18,669 nt of DNA from JBDRGC01 sp043818215 (GCA_043818215.1 JBDRGC010000358.1:1-18669), one strand, 5' to 3'; shown: positions 1 to 8,055, counted from the stretch's first letter. Made by a program: numbers and translations. Notes: a model not told the origin generated them from the letters alone.

Positions 1-275
1 CCTTTTGACCACCAGGCCATGAACTTGTTGGCCTGTACTTGACTCGGGATCAACGACTTGGCTGCTTTCCCAAAAAGAGCGGGGGAAGCTTTCCAAGCTG
101 CTTGAGCAGAACGTTGAATGTTACAAATGCCATCTTTGACCAGGTTCAGCTACTTCCCCAGCGGAAGGCTGCGAGGATGAATCTGGTACTCCGTTACACT
201 CCGCTGCCGAACCTTGTGGTGAGTGCAATCGAACCATGGGAACACTCCCCTACTTTTTGGAGAAGTTACCCCAAA
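1..275. other. Left edge, no gene supported
   Basis: This stretch lies downstream of the regulator's stop codon. Short open frames exist on both strands (for example plus 39-386), but none resembles a family I recognise and the longest runs into the antisense of the regulator. It may be decayed coding sequence or simple intergenic DNA. I see no tRNA, terminator or repeat that I can defend. Confidence 0.5.
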
Positions 276-3200
276 TCATTCTACCGAGAAAACAGGGTTT
301 GCAAGCCCATCTCTGAGCGCATTACCCAGGGCAGCATCCAGGGTCAGTATGGCGGTTTGTGGCACGGGCAGCCCGGCTTGAGCTAGTGTTTGCAACGCGA
401 CCTGGCGGTGTTCATCGTATGTCACTTCGTGATGGATCACCAACCCCAACAGAGCGATGGCTTTTTCGGTTTCCCCTTGCAGCAAATACAGGCGTCCCAG
501 GTGCAGCAGGGTGCGCAATATCAACGCCGGTTCGCCCGATTGCGCTGCCAGCGGAAGAGCCTGCCCCAGATATTGCCTGGCCGCCGCTTGATCTGCCTGC
601 TCCAATGCTGCATCACTCAGACAAATCCAACAAATCAGCACACCCCATTCGTCTTTGGCTTTGGTTGCCAGCGCCAGCCCTTGTTGAAAATAGGCGATTC
701 CTTCGGCAAATTGCTGGCGTACCAATGCCAGTTCACCCAAGTTGACCAGAGCCAGCGATTGGCCGCCCAGGTCGCCGATTTCACATGCGATGGACAGGCT
801 CTTCTCGTAGCAGCGTTGAGCTTGATCGTAACTTTCGGTGCAGTGGAAGGCCGTTCCCAGGTTGACCAATGCCAGGGCTGTATTGAAATGATCTTCCAAT
901 ATGCGGCTGAGCGACAGACTCTCCTCGAAATAAGTTTGCGCTTCGGGGCAGCGGCCCAATTGGCAGGCCAGATCGCCCAGGATGTTGAGCGGGCCAATCT
1001 GTCGGCGTTGATCGCCGATGGCGCGGGCAGCTTGCAAGCTGGCTTGCATGGCGGCTTGAGTTTCGGGTAACTGCCCGGCGCAGCTATCCAGCAGCCCCAG
1101 TTGGTACCAGGTGTACGATTGGCCCCAAACATCGCCGGTTTGTTGGAAAAGCGCCAAAGCCTGTTCGCACAATTGCCTGGCGTTTTCACGCTCTTTGCGG
1201 CGCGCGGCCAGACTGCTGGTAAATAGCAGGCATAGGGCCAGGTCGTTGGGCGCATCCAGGCTTTCGTAAAGTGCCAGTGCCCGGCTGAGCGCCTCGTGGG
1301 AGAGTGTATTATCGGACGCCCGGTAGGCCAACGCGCCGAGATAGGTGAGAACCTGGGCGAGAGTCATCTCAGATATGGGGGTATTTTCCAGACAGCCGAC
1401 CGCCTGTGTGAAGAGATCGATCCCCTCGCGGTAGCGGGTGCGGATATTGCAAAAATGGAAGATCGCTTCAGCGCTGGCCGAAATCGCGACCGTATGTTGT
1501 TGAGCGACCAGCCAACCCCAGGCCTGACGCACATTGTCCCATTCCAGCGCGATTTCTGCCAGCGACTGCACCTGCCCGGTGCTTTTCAGCGGCTTCACGC
1601 GGGCTGCCAAAAAATCTGCATAACCCTGGGCGTGGGCGGCGTGGGCGGCGGACGATTGCGCCGCATCCCCGGCTAATTTTTCGGCGGCAAATTGTCGGAT
1701 GGCTTCGTGCATAATATAGCGTCCGGCCGCATCCCGGCGCAATAGCGATTTATCGAGCAGGGAGGCCAACAAGGCCCCGGGCGCCCCCATTAACTGTTGG
1801 GCCATCCCGGCCTCGAAACCACCACGGAAGACCGATAGCTGGGCGAGTAACGATTGCTCATCCGCTGAGAGCAGCCCCCACGAAACCTCGAAGGCCGCCC
1901 ACAGGCTGCGGTGACGGCCACTGGCGTTGACGGCGGCGGAGGTCAATGAGTGCAGGCTATCGCTCAAATTGGCGGCGATTTCCGTGGTGGTGTGTGCCCA
2001 CAAGGTCGCCGCAGCCAGTTCCACGCCGAGCGGTAATCCTTCCACGAGTTGGCAAATGCGGGCGGCGGCCTGGCGAGTTGCTTCGTCTGCCAGGTTGAAG
2101 AGCGGTTGCACACGCTGCGCCCGGCTGGCGAAAAGTTGAAGCGCGGCAAAATGTTCGCTGCCAGAGGTATCCGTCTGGGCAGGATAGGGCAGACCTTCCA
2201 CCGGGAAGAGGCATTCATCTTGCACATTCAGGCGCTGCCGCGAGGTGGCCAGGATGACAATGCCAGGGGCGTGTTGGAGTACCTGCGGGATCAGGTTGCC
2301 GGCTGCCAAGGGGAGAAGCTGCTCCAGGTTATCGAGCAGCCACAACATACGTTTTTCCCCAACGAAGTGAAGCAGTTGCCTGGAGGCGGATTCATCCCCA
2401 AAGAAGGTAAACCCCAGGGCATCGGCCAACGCCGCAGGCAGCAAATCCTCCGATGTCAGGGCGGCCAGCGGCACAAAGGTAATGCCATTGCTGAAAACGC
2501 CCACTTGCTGGCGGGCCGCTTCCAGAGCCAGACGGGTTTTGCCCACGCCACCGGGACCGGTCAGCGTCAGCAGGCGGCAGCATGGGTCGGCCAGGGCGGC
2601 AGACAGGGAATCCAGTTCGCTTTCTCGTCCAACGAAGGGAGTGCTGCTGAGCGGCAGGTTGTGGCGTGCCAGAGGATGCTGCGCCGGGAGCGGGGTGTTC
2701 TGGGCGGCAGAGCGACGGATGGTTTCAAACAGTGTCACCGTTTCGGCAGATGGTTCGACCCCTATCTGTTCCTGCAAATAGCACCGCAAATGACGGTATT
2801 GTGTCTGGGCAGCACTCCAATGCCCCTCGACGGCCAGCAAGCGCATCATCTGTACCTGGGCGGTTTCATCCCACGGGGCCAGGGCCACAATCTGGCTGGC
2901 GAACTGGCGCGCCTGGGCCAGTTCGCCGCGCCGTTCGTGCAGTTCGGCCATGATCGAGAGCGCCTCGATCATGCGCTGGTTCAAGGCCTCGCGCTTCAGG
3001 CTGGCCCACTCGTCGAATAGAGGGCTGCCGTTGAGATACATTTGATCGAGAAATGGCCCGCGGAACAGGTTTACCGCCTGTTGCAGTTGGCGCAAGTTCA
3101 GGCGGCAATCGGTCCATCTATCGGTCCGGCCATCACCAGGGCAGTGCTGGTAATGGCGCAGGGCGGCGCTCAATTTCTGCTCGAAAGCGGTTACGTCCAG

Positions 3201-3506
3201 CCAGAGATCGCTTTCGGGATTGATCTGCACCGTATCGCGCTGGATCAGCAGGATGGGAGTGGTATTCCCATCGTCACGCAGCGTCTTCCGCAACCCCGAA
3301 AGCGCCTGACGCAGGTTGTGCAGGGCGCGTTCTTCGGGCATGTCAGACCAGAGCAAACCGGCCAGACGTGTGCGTTGCTGCGGAAATGACGATTCGAGCG
3401 CCAGGTAAGCCAGCAGGGCGCGGGCTTTACCGGTGTCGAAGGCGAGTGGTTCGCCATCCCAGGTGGCCTGGAATGCGCCCAAGCAATTGATGTTTAACCT
3501 TGCCAT
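276..3506 (-). CDS. SARP/BTAD-type transcriptional regulator with NB-ARC-like ATPase and TPR repeats
   Basis: A 1076-residue cytoplasmic regulator of the AfsR/SARP type. Residues 1-95 fit an OmpR-like winged helix (start MARLNINCLGAF, then KARALLAYLAL). Residues about 96-265 fit the bacterial transcriptional activator domain. FVGRE near 291 opens a STAND-type ATPase with Walker A GPGGVGKT at 317-324, Walker B LWLLDN at 388-393, ATSR at 420-423 and GLPLGVELAA at 490-499. From about 630 to the end there are repeated TPR-like helices rich in A-x-x-L/Y-x-x-x-L patterns. In this class the TPRs and ATPase are thought to sense a signal and gate DNA binding; the signal is unknown here. The ATG at 3504-3506 follows GGAGGGG at 3515-3521 at good spacing. 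It is divergent from the surface-protein genes, and the shared intergenic region carries a SARP-like operator, so control of that locus and autoregulation are inferred. Confidence 0.95.
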   Translation of the reverse strand: MARLNINCLGAFQATWDGEPLAFDTGKARALLAYLALESSFPQQRTRLAGLLWSDMPEERALHNLRQALSGLRKTLRDDGNTTPILLIQRDTVQINPESDLWLDVTAFEQKLSAALRHYQHCPGDGRTDRWTDCRLNLRQLQQAVNLFRGPFLDQMYLNGSPLFDEWASLKREALNQRMIEALSIMAELHERRGELAQARQFASQIVALAPWDETAQVQMMRLLAVEGHWSAAQTQYRHLRCYLQEQIGVEPSAETVTLFETIRRSAAQNTPLPAQHPLARHNLPLSSTPFVGRESELDSLSAALADPCCRLLTLTGPGGVGKTRLALEAARQQVGVFSNGITFVPLAALTSEDLLPAALADALGFTFFGDESASRQLLHFVGEKRMLWLLDNLEQLLPLAAGNLIPQVLQHAPGIVILATSRQRLNVQDECLFPVEGLPYPAQTDTSGSEHFAALQLFASRAQRVQPLFNLADEATRQAAARICQLVEGLPLGVELAAATLWAHTTTEIAANLSDSLHSLTSAAVNASGRHRSLWAAFEVSWGLLSADEQSLLAQLSVFRGGFEAGMAQQLMGAPGALLASLLDKSLLRRDAAGRYIMHEAIRQFAAEKLAGDAAQSSAAHAAHAQGYADFLAARVKPLKSTGQVQSLAEIALEWDNVRQAWGWLVAQQHTVAISASAEAIFHFCNIRTRYREGIDLFTQAVGCLENTPISEMTLAQVLTYLGALAYRASDNTLSHEALSRALALYESLDAPNDLALCLLFTSSLAARRKERENARQLCEQALALFQQTGDVWGQSYTWYQLGLLDSCAGQLPETQAAMQASLQAARAIGDQRRQIGPLNILGDLACQLGRCPEAQTYFEESLSLSRILEDHFNTALALVNLGTAFHCTESYDQAQRCYEKSLSIACEIGDLGGQSLALVNLGELALVRQQFAEGIAYFQQGLALATKAKDEWGVLICWICLSDAALEQADQAAARQYLGQALPLAAQSGEPALILRTLLHLGRLYLLQGETEKAIALLGLVIHHEVTYDEHRQVALQTLAQAGLPVPQTAILTLDAALGNALRDGLANPVFSVE

Positions 3507-3540
3507 GTTGAATGCCCCTCCAAAAAAGTATATTTTGACA

Positions 3541-3546
3541 ATTATA
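3541..3546 (-). promoter_or_regulatory. Candidate -10 box of the regulator gene
   Basis: The minus strand reads TATAAT here. A start site about 7 nt downstream would give a leader of roughly 28 nt containing the GGAGGGG ribosome site. No good -35 hexamer lies 17 bp upstream (it reads ACGTCA), which fits an activator-dependent promoter. The two TTTGACG heptamers lie just upstream of it on this strand. Confidence 0.55.
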
Positions 3547-3561
3547 CACGCTGCCCCTTCT

Positions 3562-3594
3562 TTTGACGTTTCTTTGACGGGGGGTTTGTATAAT
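3562..3594 (+). promoter_or_regulatory. SARP-type operator and -10 box for the surface locus
   Basis: Two identical heptamers TTTGACG occupy 3562-3568 and 3573-3579, so they start exactly 11 bp apart with a 4-bp gap. A perfect TATAAT is at 3589-3594, 9 bp after the second heptamer. Streptomyces SARP operators are direct heptamers on an 11-bp pitch with the last one about 8 bp before the -10. Neither TTGACG is at the normal 17-bp spacing to this -10 (20 and 9 bp), so these are better read as activator sites than as a -35. A start site near 3601 would give a leader of only about 11 nt before the ATG at 3612. Confidence 0.7.
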
Positions 3595-3611
3595 TAGGGT
3601 ACGAATTCACT

Positions 3612-3878
3612 ATGAACAACTACTTTGCCTATCTCTTACGAATATGGCCGGGGAGCAGTCTTGAACAACCCGTCTGGTGCGCATCCATAGAGAACCCCCA
3701 CACTCGCGAAATACTGGCGTTCGACAGCGTCGAGAGTTTGTGCGGTTATTTGCGCACCCTGACAGCTCCCCCCAAAAGCAGTGTTCAGAACCACCATCCG
3801 ATGGTGGCTCTGGACATCCAACCAAAGCCCTGCCTATCCGGCAGGGAAAAACATTCATTTTCGAAAGGAAAAACATGA
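3612..3878 (+). CDS. Small conserved protein next to the BTAD regulator (function unknown)
   Basis: An 88-residue protein beginning MNNYFAYLLRIWPGSS, with EQPVWCASIENPHTREILAFDSVESLCGYL from about residue 18 to 47 (shortened here to key words: PVW, ASIENPHT, FDSVESL, YLRTL). From memory, small proteins with the pattern YLLRLW...PVWRASLE.PHTGER..FASLEAL..FL are common in Chloroflexota beside BTAD regulators and secreted proteins, which is why I call this real despite its size. The tail after residue 52 is low-complexity and runs over two DNA hairpins. No signal peptide or membrane segment. Its TGA overlaps the next start codon (ATGA at 3875-3878), which suggests translational coupling. The start lies about 18 nt after a TATAAT with almost no leader. 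The molecular role is unknown. Confidence 0.7.
   Translation: MNNYFAYLLRIWPGSSLEQPVWCASIENPHTREILAFDSVESLCGYLRTLTAPPKSSVQNHHPMVALDIQPKPCLSGREKHSFSKGKT
3791..3846 (+). promoter_or_regulatory. Two RNA hairpins just before the beta-helix gene
   Basis: Hairpin one is the 17-nt palindrome CCACCATCCGATGGTGG at 3791-3807. Hairpin two pairs CCCTGCC (3828-3834) with GGCAGGG (3840-3846) around a TATCC loop and is followed by AAAAACATTCATTTT. Both lie inside the 3' part of the small gene and 29-84 nt before the next start codon. They could attenuate or stabilise the mRNA, setting the ratio of the small protein to the secreted protein. No clean U-tract follows, so a classic terminator is not certain. 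Confidence 0.55.
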
Positions 3879-5530
3879 TGAAAAACAAAACTACCCGTTC
3901 TCTGCTCACCCTGGTATTAGCTGCCGGTATGCTGCTGGCGCTGCTGATGATTTCTAGTGCAGACACCTCACAGGCAGCCCTGGGTGATCCGTCTCAACCA
4001 GCCGGAACATTGACAACACCCGTCACCACTATCATCGTCAACAGCAGTACTGACCCCGATACGAGTAACAGTTACACTTGCATATCGAAGCCATCCGATC
4101 CTTGCACCCTGCGCCGGGCCGTGATCCAGGCGCGCAACCTGTCCGCCGCCCAGAAACCGGTACTCATCGCCTTCGACATCCCCACATCGGATTCTGGGTA
4201 TAACCCCACCCTGCAAATCTGGAAAATCCAGTTCATTGGCATTACCACCGTTGACAATGCCACGCTGCGATATCTCAACGGTGACATCATCATTGATGGC
4301 AGCACCCAACCGGGCGGGCGAGCTGATGGCCCCAAGATCATCCTGGTTGGTCCCGGAACCGGTCAGTGGGATGGGCTGAAATTGGGCGAAACAGCCACCC
4401 AAAACGCCAACGAAATCCGTGGGCTGGGCTTTCAAATGTTCAAAACCCACATCTACGTCAATTCCAGCAGCAACATCATCGCCAACAACTGGTTTGGCCT
4501 GAATGATGCTGGCACCGCGCCGTTCCTGCGCGGCGGCGGCGAAGACGACGGCAGCGGCAACACGGGAATTTCCGTGGGGGCCAACATTGCAAACAACGTC
4601 ATCCAAAACAACGTCTTCACCGGCCTGGCCGGGGTGGCTGCCGCCATCAATGGCAACGACACCACCTTCTCCAACAACTACATCGGCACCATCGCCAACG
4701 GAACCGTGCCCGATAAAGAAACCGACCCCGACCTGATCTGCTTGCAGTGGGACTGGTTGGGCGGAAGCGGCTTGAGCATGAGCGGCGATGGCAACATCAT
4801 CGAAAACAACGTCATCGCCGGTTTACGCATTGCCGTTGAACCGCCCACCATCCAGGCAGACGCCATTCGCGTGAGCGGCGACAACCACATCATCCGCAAC
4901 AACAAAATCGGCTTAAGCGCTACCGACGTCGAAGTTGGTGTGTGCGGGCGCGGCATCTACCTTCAGGGCGGCACGGAGTTCAACCAAATCACCACCAATC
5001 AAATCATCAGACCGGGGCTTTCAGCCATTTCTCTCAACGACACGCCGGTTGTATCCACGTCAGATGCCAACACGCTGCGCGGCAACGTGATCAAAAAATT
5101 GACGCCCTGGGGTGAAATCGAAGGCAACAACAGCCCCGAGGATGCCATCCAGATGACGAAAAGCCTGCCCGATGCTTTCCTCAATTTCAAACCGGCACAG
5201 GTGACGAGCATTAACGGGACAGCAGTCATCGGCACGAACGGCGCGGGCAGCCTGTGTCCGAATTGCATCATCGAACTCTTCCTGGATGACACCGATGCCA
5301 TAACAGAGACGCTGCAATCGCTGGCCGTGGTGACCGCCGATGCCAGCGGGAACTGGTCTGCCACCTTGCTGGCGGCGCTGACCGCCGGACAGGGCCTGCG
5401 CACCACCAGCACGACGACGCAAAACAACACCATTCCCAGCATGAGCCTGGGCACGACGACTGGATTGTCGACACTTTACGGCATCAGCGCCATCAGCTAT
5501 GAAGTTTACCTGCCGCTATGTGTACGCTGA
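3875..5530 (+). CDS. Secreted right-handed beta-helix protein
   Basis: A 551-residue exported protein. I chose the ATG at 3875, after AAAGGAA at 3864-3870, rather than longer upstream frames, because it opens a clear signal peptide: MMKNKTTRS, a hydrophobic core over residues 10-28, and a likely cut after SQA near residue 34. A CTLRRAV motif at about 77-83 resembles the CTLREA motif of many secreted beta-helix proteins. Then come many N-rich coils (NNVIQNNVF, GNIIENNVI, NHIIRNNKIG), typical of parallel beta-helix (PbH1-like) rungs, to about residue 430. A small beta domain follows. The protein ends ISYEVYLPLCVR; C-termini of the type YLPL-x-x-R recur in secreted Chloroflexota proteins and may be an envelope-sorting signal (from memory, untested). 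Such folds bind or cleave polysaccharides or act as adhesins; I see no catalytic motif. It overlaps the small gene by ATGA. Confidence 0.85.
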   Translation: MMKNKTTRSLLTLVLAAGMLLALLMISSADTSQAALGDPSQPAGTLTTPVTTIIVNSSTDPDTSNSYTCISKPSDPCTLRRAVIQARNLSAAQKPVLIAFDIPTSDSGYNPTLQIWKIQFIGITTVDNATLRYLNGDIIIDGSTQPGGRADGPKIILVGPGTGQWDGLKLGETATQNANEIRGLGFQMFKTHIYVNSSSNIIANNWFGLNDAGTAPFLRGGGEDDGSGNTGISVGANIANNVIQNNVFTGLAGVAAAINGNDTTFSNNYIGTIANGTVPDKETDPDLICLQWDWLGGSGLSMSGDGNIIENNVIAGLRIAVEPPTIQADAIRVSGDNHIIRNNKIGLSATDVEVGVCGRGIYLQGGTEFNQITTNQIIRPGLSAISLNDTPVVSTSDANTLRGNVIKKLTPWGEIEGNNSPEDAIQMTKSLPDAFLNFKPAQVTSINGTAVIGTNGAGSLCPNCIIELFLDDTDAITETLQSLAVVTADASGNWSATLLAALTAGQGLRTTSTTTQNNTIPSMSLGTTTGLSTLYGISAISYEVYLPLCVR

Positions 5531-5564
5531 TCTGCTGGCGAACAATTTGCCGGAGAAAATAACC

Positions 5565-6972
5565 ATGAAACACACATTCAACTTTCGCAACTTTATTGTT
5601 ATCGCAACGCTCATTTTGAGCAGTCTGGCGTGCGGCCTGGGCAATTCGGAGGCAACGCCCACCCTGGAGAGTGTCCCTGTCGCGGAGGCTCCCACAGCGC
5701 TACCAAATCCCACCGCGGCCCCGGCTGTGCCTTTAGGGGATGAAACCCGCCTGGACGATCAGGGCTTTGCCTTCCGCCCGCTGCCCGATTATCAACTCGA
5801 TACTTCCTTCGGGGCGCAATTGCTGGCCCCCGGCGCAGACCCCGATACTGGCCCGGCCTTCATGCTGGTGGGCGGCACTGCATTTGATGGCACCACCGCG
5901 GCCTCCCTGATAGACTCTCTTAAAAGCAGCGAAGTGATAGTCAGCGAACCCCAGGCCATTACGTTGGATGGCCGCGAGGGGTTGGTGGCAGATATCCAGC
6001 GCACCACCGGGAATCTCCTCGGGCGGGTAGTCGCCGTGATGGTCACGCCCCAACAACAATTCGTGGTGTTTGGCGTGGCCCCCCAGGCCCAATGGGAGGC
6101 CGAAATCGCCTCGCTGTTCGATGCCCTGCTTGGCTCGGTGAAGCTGTTCGAGATGGAATCCACCTCGGCCGCAGAGCCAGCCACCACCGTCGAATTGACC
6201 GAAATACGCCAATGGGCCAACAGCGCTACGGCCAGCTCGCAATATGGCAGCAGCAATTGGTCGGCCTTGCAGGCCACCGGCGCGCCCAATGTCACTGCTT
6301 GTGCTGACGATGGCGATGCCTGGGCCGCGGCTAAAAGCACCACGGTAGAATGGCTAGAAGTGACCTTCGCCGTGCCGGTCGAACCGACGCAGGTCAACGT
6401 CCACATCAGCTACAACCCCACTTACATTACCAAAATGGAGCTGATCGATCTCGATGGCGTTTCGCATCAAATCTATGGCTTCGAAGCGCGTTCCTACTCG
6501 GAATGTCCCACCATCTTCAGTGTAGATATGACCGAAAACGGATATCAGGCGTCCAGACTCAAGATCACGATTGATCAATCCACTTCCCCCAGTTGGGTCG
6601 AGATTGACGCGGTGGAATTGGTGGGGATGGGCGATGCCAGCCTGTTGGGCACTGAGCCAGCGATTGAGCCAACCCAGCCCGCCGCGGCCGGCTTCGATAC
6701 GCCGGATGGTTTCCTTGTGGCGACTGGGCGGCGAAAAGGCTTTCGATACCCTGGGACAATTCCCCGGTTTGTGGGGCATAGATTATGACCCCACCAACGA
6801 CATGGTCTTCGCTGCCGATGCCGTTTACGGTGTCCAGATGTTCGAGGCGTATAGTATGGGCGCTGACGCGGATGGCCATCACCTGGGTGCGTTCGAGCAG
6901 GATGGGATGCGCGTGCCGCAGGATGTTAAAGTAGATACGCTGGGCAACGTCTACGTGGCGGGCGAAACCTTG
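5565..6972 (+). pseudogene. Lipoprotein with discoidin-like domain and NHL-like propeller, frameshifted and truncated
   Basis: The ATG at 5565 follows CGGAGA by about 9 nt, 34 nt after the beta-helix gene, so co-transcription is likely. The signal ends ILSSLAC with Cys23 as probable lipid site, followed by a T/P-rich linker. Residues about 211-357 (start EIRQWANSATASSQYG, end VEIDAVELVGMG) resemble discoidin-like adhesive or carbohydrate-binding domains. The frame then turns to nonsense and stops at 6786-6788. Dropping one base near 6717 restores FLWRLGGEKAFDTLG and then NHL-like propeller sequence (GLWGIDYDP, FAADAVYGVQMF, VPQDVKVDTLGNVYVA) in the frame that runs to about 6970. There it abuts antisense integrase sequence, with no proper end. 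As sequenced the product is 407 residues. A sequencing error could explain the frameshift but not the lost propeller. Confidence 0.8.
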
Positions 6973-6976
6973 TTGC

Positions 6977-7108
6977 GCTTTGTGGAAGAGGATGTAGCGG
7001 CGCACCCAAGCAGCGTAGGTCTATTCGGTGCGCAGGGAAGAGTTTGGCGCGCAGGGTTTCGCTAAGTTGGTCGAGGAGTTTTTTTGGGGGATTATTTTGC
7101 TGGTTCAT
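6977..7108 (-). pseudogene. Remnant of an integron-type tyrosine recombinase (IntI-like), N-terminus only
   Basis: From the ATG at 7106-7108 the minus strand reads MNQQNNPPKKLLDQLSETLR, matching the usual opening of integron integrases (KKLLDQ...LR.KHYS.RTE..YV.WI/VRRYILFH). After a one-base shift near 7031 and an in-frame TAG, it continues ACC GAA TAG ACC TAC GCT GCT TGG as TE*TYAAW, then VRRYILFHKA, and similarity ends near 6977. The catalytic half (R, HxxR, Y) is gone, so it cannot be active. It points away from the cassettes on the other strand, which is the standard intI orientation. Its end abuts the broken lipoprotein gene. The assignment rests on remembered motif patterns, not on an alignment. 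Confidence 0.75.
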
Positions 7109-7113
7109 ATCGG

Positions 7114-7142
7114 TTGCTTTTTTTGAGAGGTGATTTTATAAT
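7114..7142 (+). promoter_or_regulatory. Candidate cassette promoter (Pc-like)
   Basis: TTGCTT at 7114-7119 and TATAAT at 7137-7142 are separated by exactly 17 bp. The promoter starts 6 bp beyond the integrase remnant's start codon and points into the cassette array, the role of Pc in integrons. No gene starts immediately downstream; the first cassette gene is at 7603. Confidence 0.6.
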
Positions 7143-7449
7143 GGTTCCGTACATAAGCTACTATACAGAATAATTCTGCATAATGCAACTATTTGACGGT
7201 TTAGATAGAAGTATTCTGTGTAAGATATAGTTTTGTGGCCTCCACGCATCCATTTGTAGTTTTACTACTGAACGTTGCTTGCCATCTCATCGTCAGTTAG
7301 CGGCCAAGGCGCTGGTCGGCTCAAGGCCTGGGGCGTTTAGGCAACTCCCGCTATCCGTGGCTCAGTTGTCACGATGGGGTTACGGAAGACCACGTACTTT
7401 ATTTTCGTGTGGCTGCATTCGGTCACGGTCACACCGGGTAGGCCACATA
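7143..7449. other. Integron leader; attI expected here but not identified
   Basis: About 300 bp without a convincing gene. The left part is AT-rich and has two overlapping interrupted palindromes (CAGAAT-A-ATTCTG at 7167-7179 and TGCAT-A-ATGCA at 7178-7188). The right part is GC-rich with two core-like words, GTTAGCG at 7296-7302 and GTTTAGGC at 7335-7342; neither fits the GTTRRRY core exactly. One of these could be a decayed attI or the end of a lost cassette. Confidence 0.4.
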
Positions 7450-7571
7450 ACCCAACGCTACACCAGACCTGGCTATGCCAGGGTGAAATCGGCGCGATTT
7501 ATAGGCATTCGCTCTGGTTCAATAAAGGCTTCGTGCAAGCGCCGCCAGACAGGTGAGCTTATCCGTTCGGC
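7450..7571 (+). other. attC-like site 1 (degenerate)
   Basis: R'' is ACCCAAC (7450-7456) and R' is GTTCGGC (7565-7571; one departure from GTTRRRY). The right arm GGTG-AGCTTATCC-GTTCGGC parallels the right arms of sites 3 and 4 (CTG-AGCCAATCC-GTTAGGC). CACC (7461-7464) can pair with GGTG (7552-7555) and CTGGC with GCCAG (7544-7548). A competing local hairpin CCTGGC-TAT-GCCAGG lies at 7468-7482. The next gene starts 38 nt after the GTT. Confidence 0.6.
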
Positions 7572-7602
7572 GGCGCGACTCTAGCACAAGGAGAATGATG
7601 CC

Positions 7603-8055
7603 ATGAAAGGTAAGATGTTTCTAAAATCGGCTCTTTCTTTATTGCTAATTGCATTGACAAGTTGTTCGTCAGTTTCACTAAAAAACTGGAGTGTCAGGAT
7701 ACTTAATCCAGGTTACTGCCCAGGTAGGCATACTGATTATTTCGTAGTTGTACCTATCACACTAAAGAATATCGGGACAGTCTCCAAATCGCCTTCATTG
7801 GATCTGGAGTTTAACATCATTGATTCCGACGGGGCTTTTTATGATAATCTCCTCCCAAATTCATCAGCTCCAGGTTATGATTTCTATGAAAACCTCACAT
7901 TACAATTGGAGCCTGAAATTGATTTCGACCGCGATTTAGTTTTTAATGACATACTGCCAGACGATGAAGTAAATATTCTTATTGGTTTTTGGTTACAAAA
8001 TAAAACCACGTTTGATGCTAAAACGATCAGGCTAAGAATGCAGGAAAGAAATTAG
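7603..8055 (+). CDS. Putative cassette-borne lipoprotein, function unknown
   Basis: A 150-residue protein just inside the first cassette, with AAGGAG about 12 nt before the ATG. The signal MKGKMFLKSALSLLLIAL ends in a lipobox-like LTSC (Cys21). The rest is a beta-rich, Ig-like stretch (PITLKNIGTVSKSPSLDLEF, ILPDDEVNILIGF, TIRLRM), similar in style to extracellular DUF4352-type domains, though I cannot assign a family. Base composition is clearly more AT-rich than regions 1 and 3, as expected of a captured cassette. It ends in a single TAG (8053-8055), and the same frame stays open behind it to 8661, so it may be the first half of one disrupted gene. Confidence 0.7.
   Translation: MKGKMFLKSALSLLLIALTSCSSVSLKNWSVRILNPGYCPGRHTDYFVVVPITLKNIGTVSKSPSLDLEFNIIDSDGAFYDNLLPNSSAPGYDFYENLTLQLEPEIDFDRDLVFNDILPDDEVNILIGFWLQNKTTFDAKTIRLRMQERN

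Noticed and set aside
196..240. tRNA T-arm-like word (GGTTCGATTGCAC on the minus strand)
   Set aside because: The flanks do not pair as a T-stem and no acceptor, D or anticodon arms are found.
39..386. Plus-strand open frame at the left edge
   Set aside because: No recognisable family or ribosome site, and it runs antisense into the regulator's C-terminus.
2049..3020. 323-codon open frame antisense to the regulator
   Set aside because: Compositional shadow of a high-GC gene; the minus-strand protein has clear domains over the same bases.
3535..3540. TTGACA as a -35 box for the plus-strand genes
   Set aside because: There is no -10-like hexamer 16-19 bp downstream; it is more simply part of the AT-rich regulator leader.
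7279..7584. Open frames over the integron leader and attC site 1
   Set aside because: They run through the recombination site, are rich in Arg/Ser of the repeat-derived kind, and lack ribosome sites.
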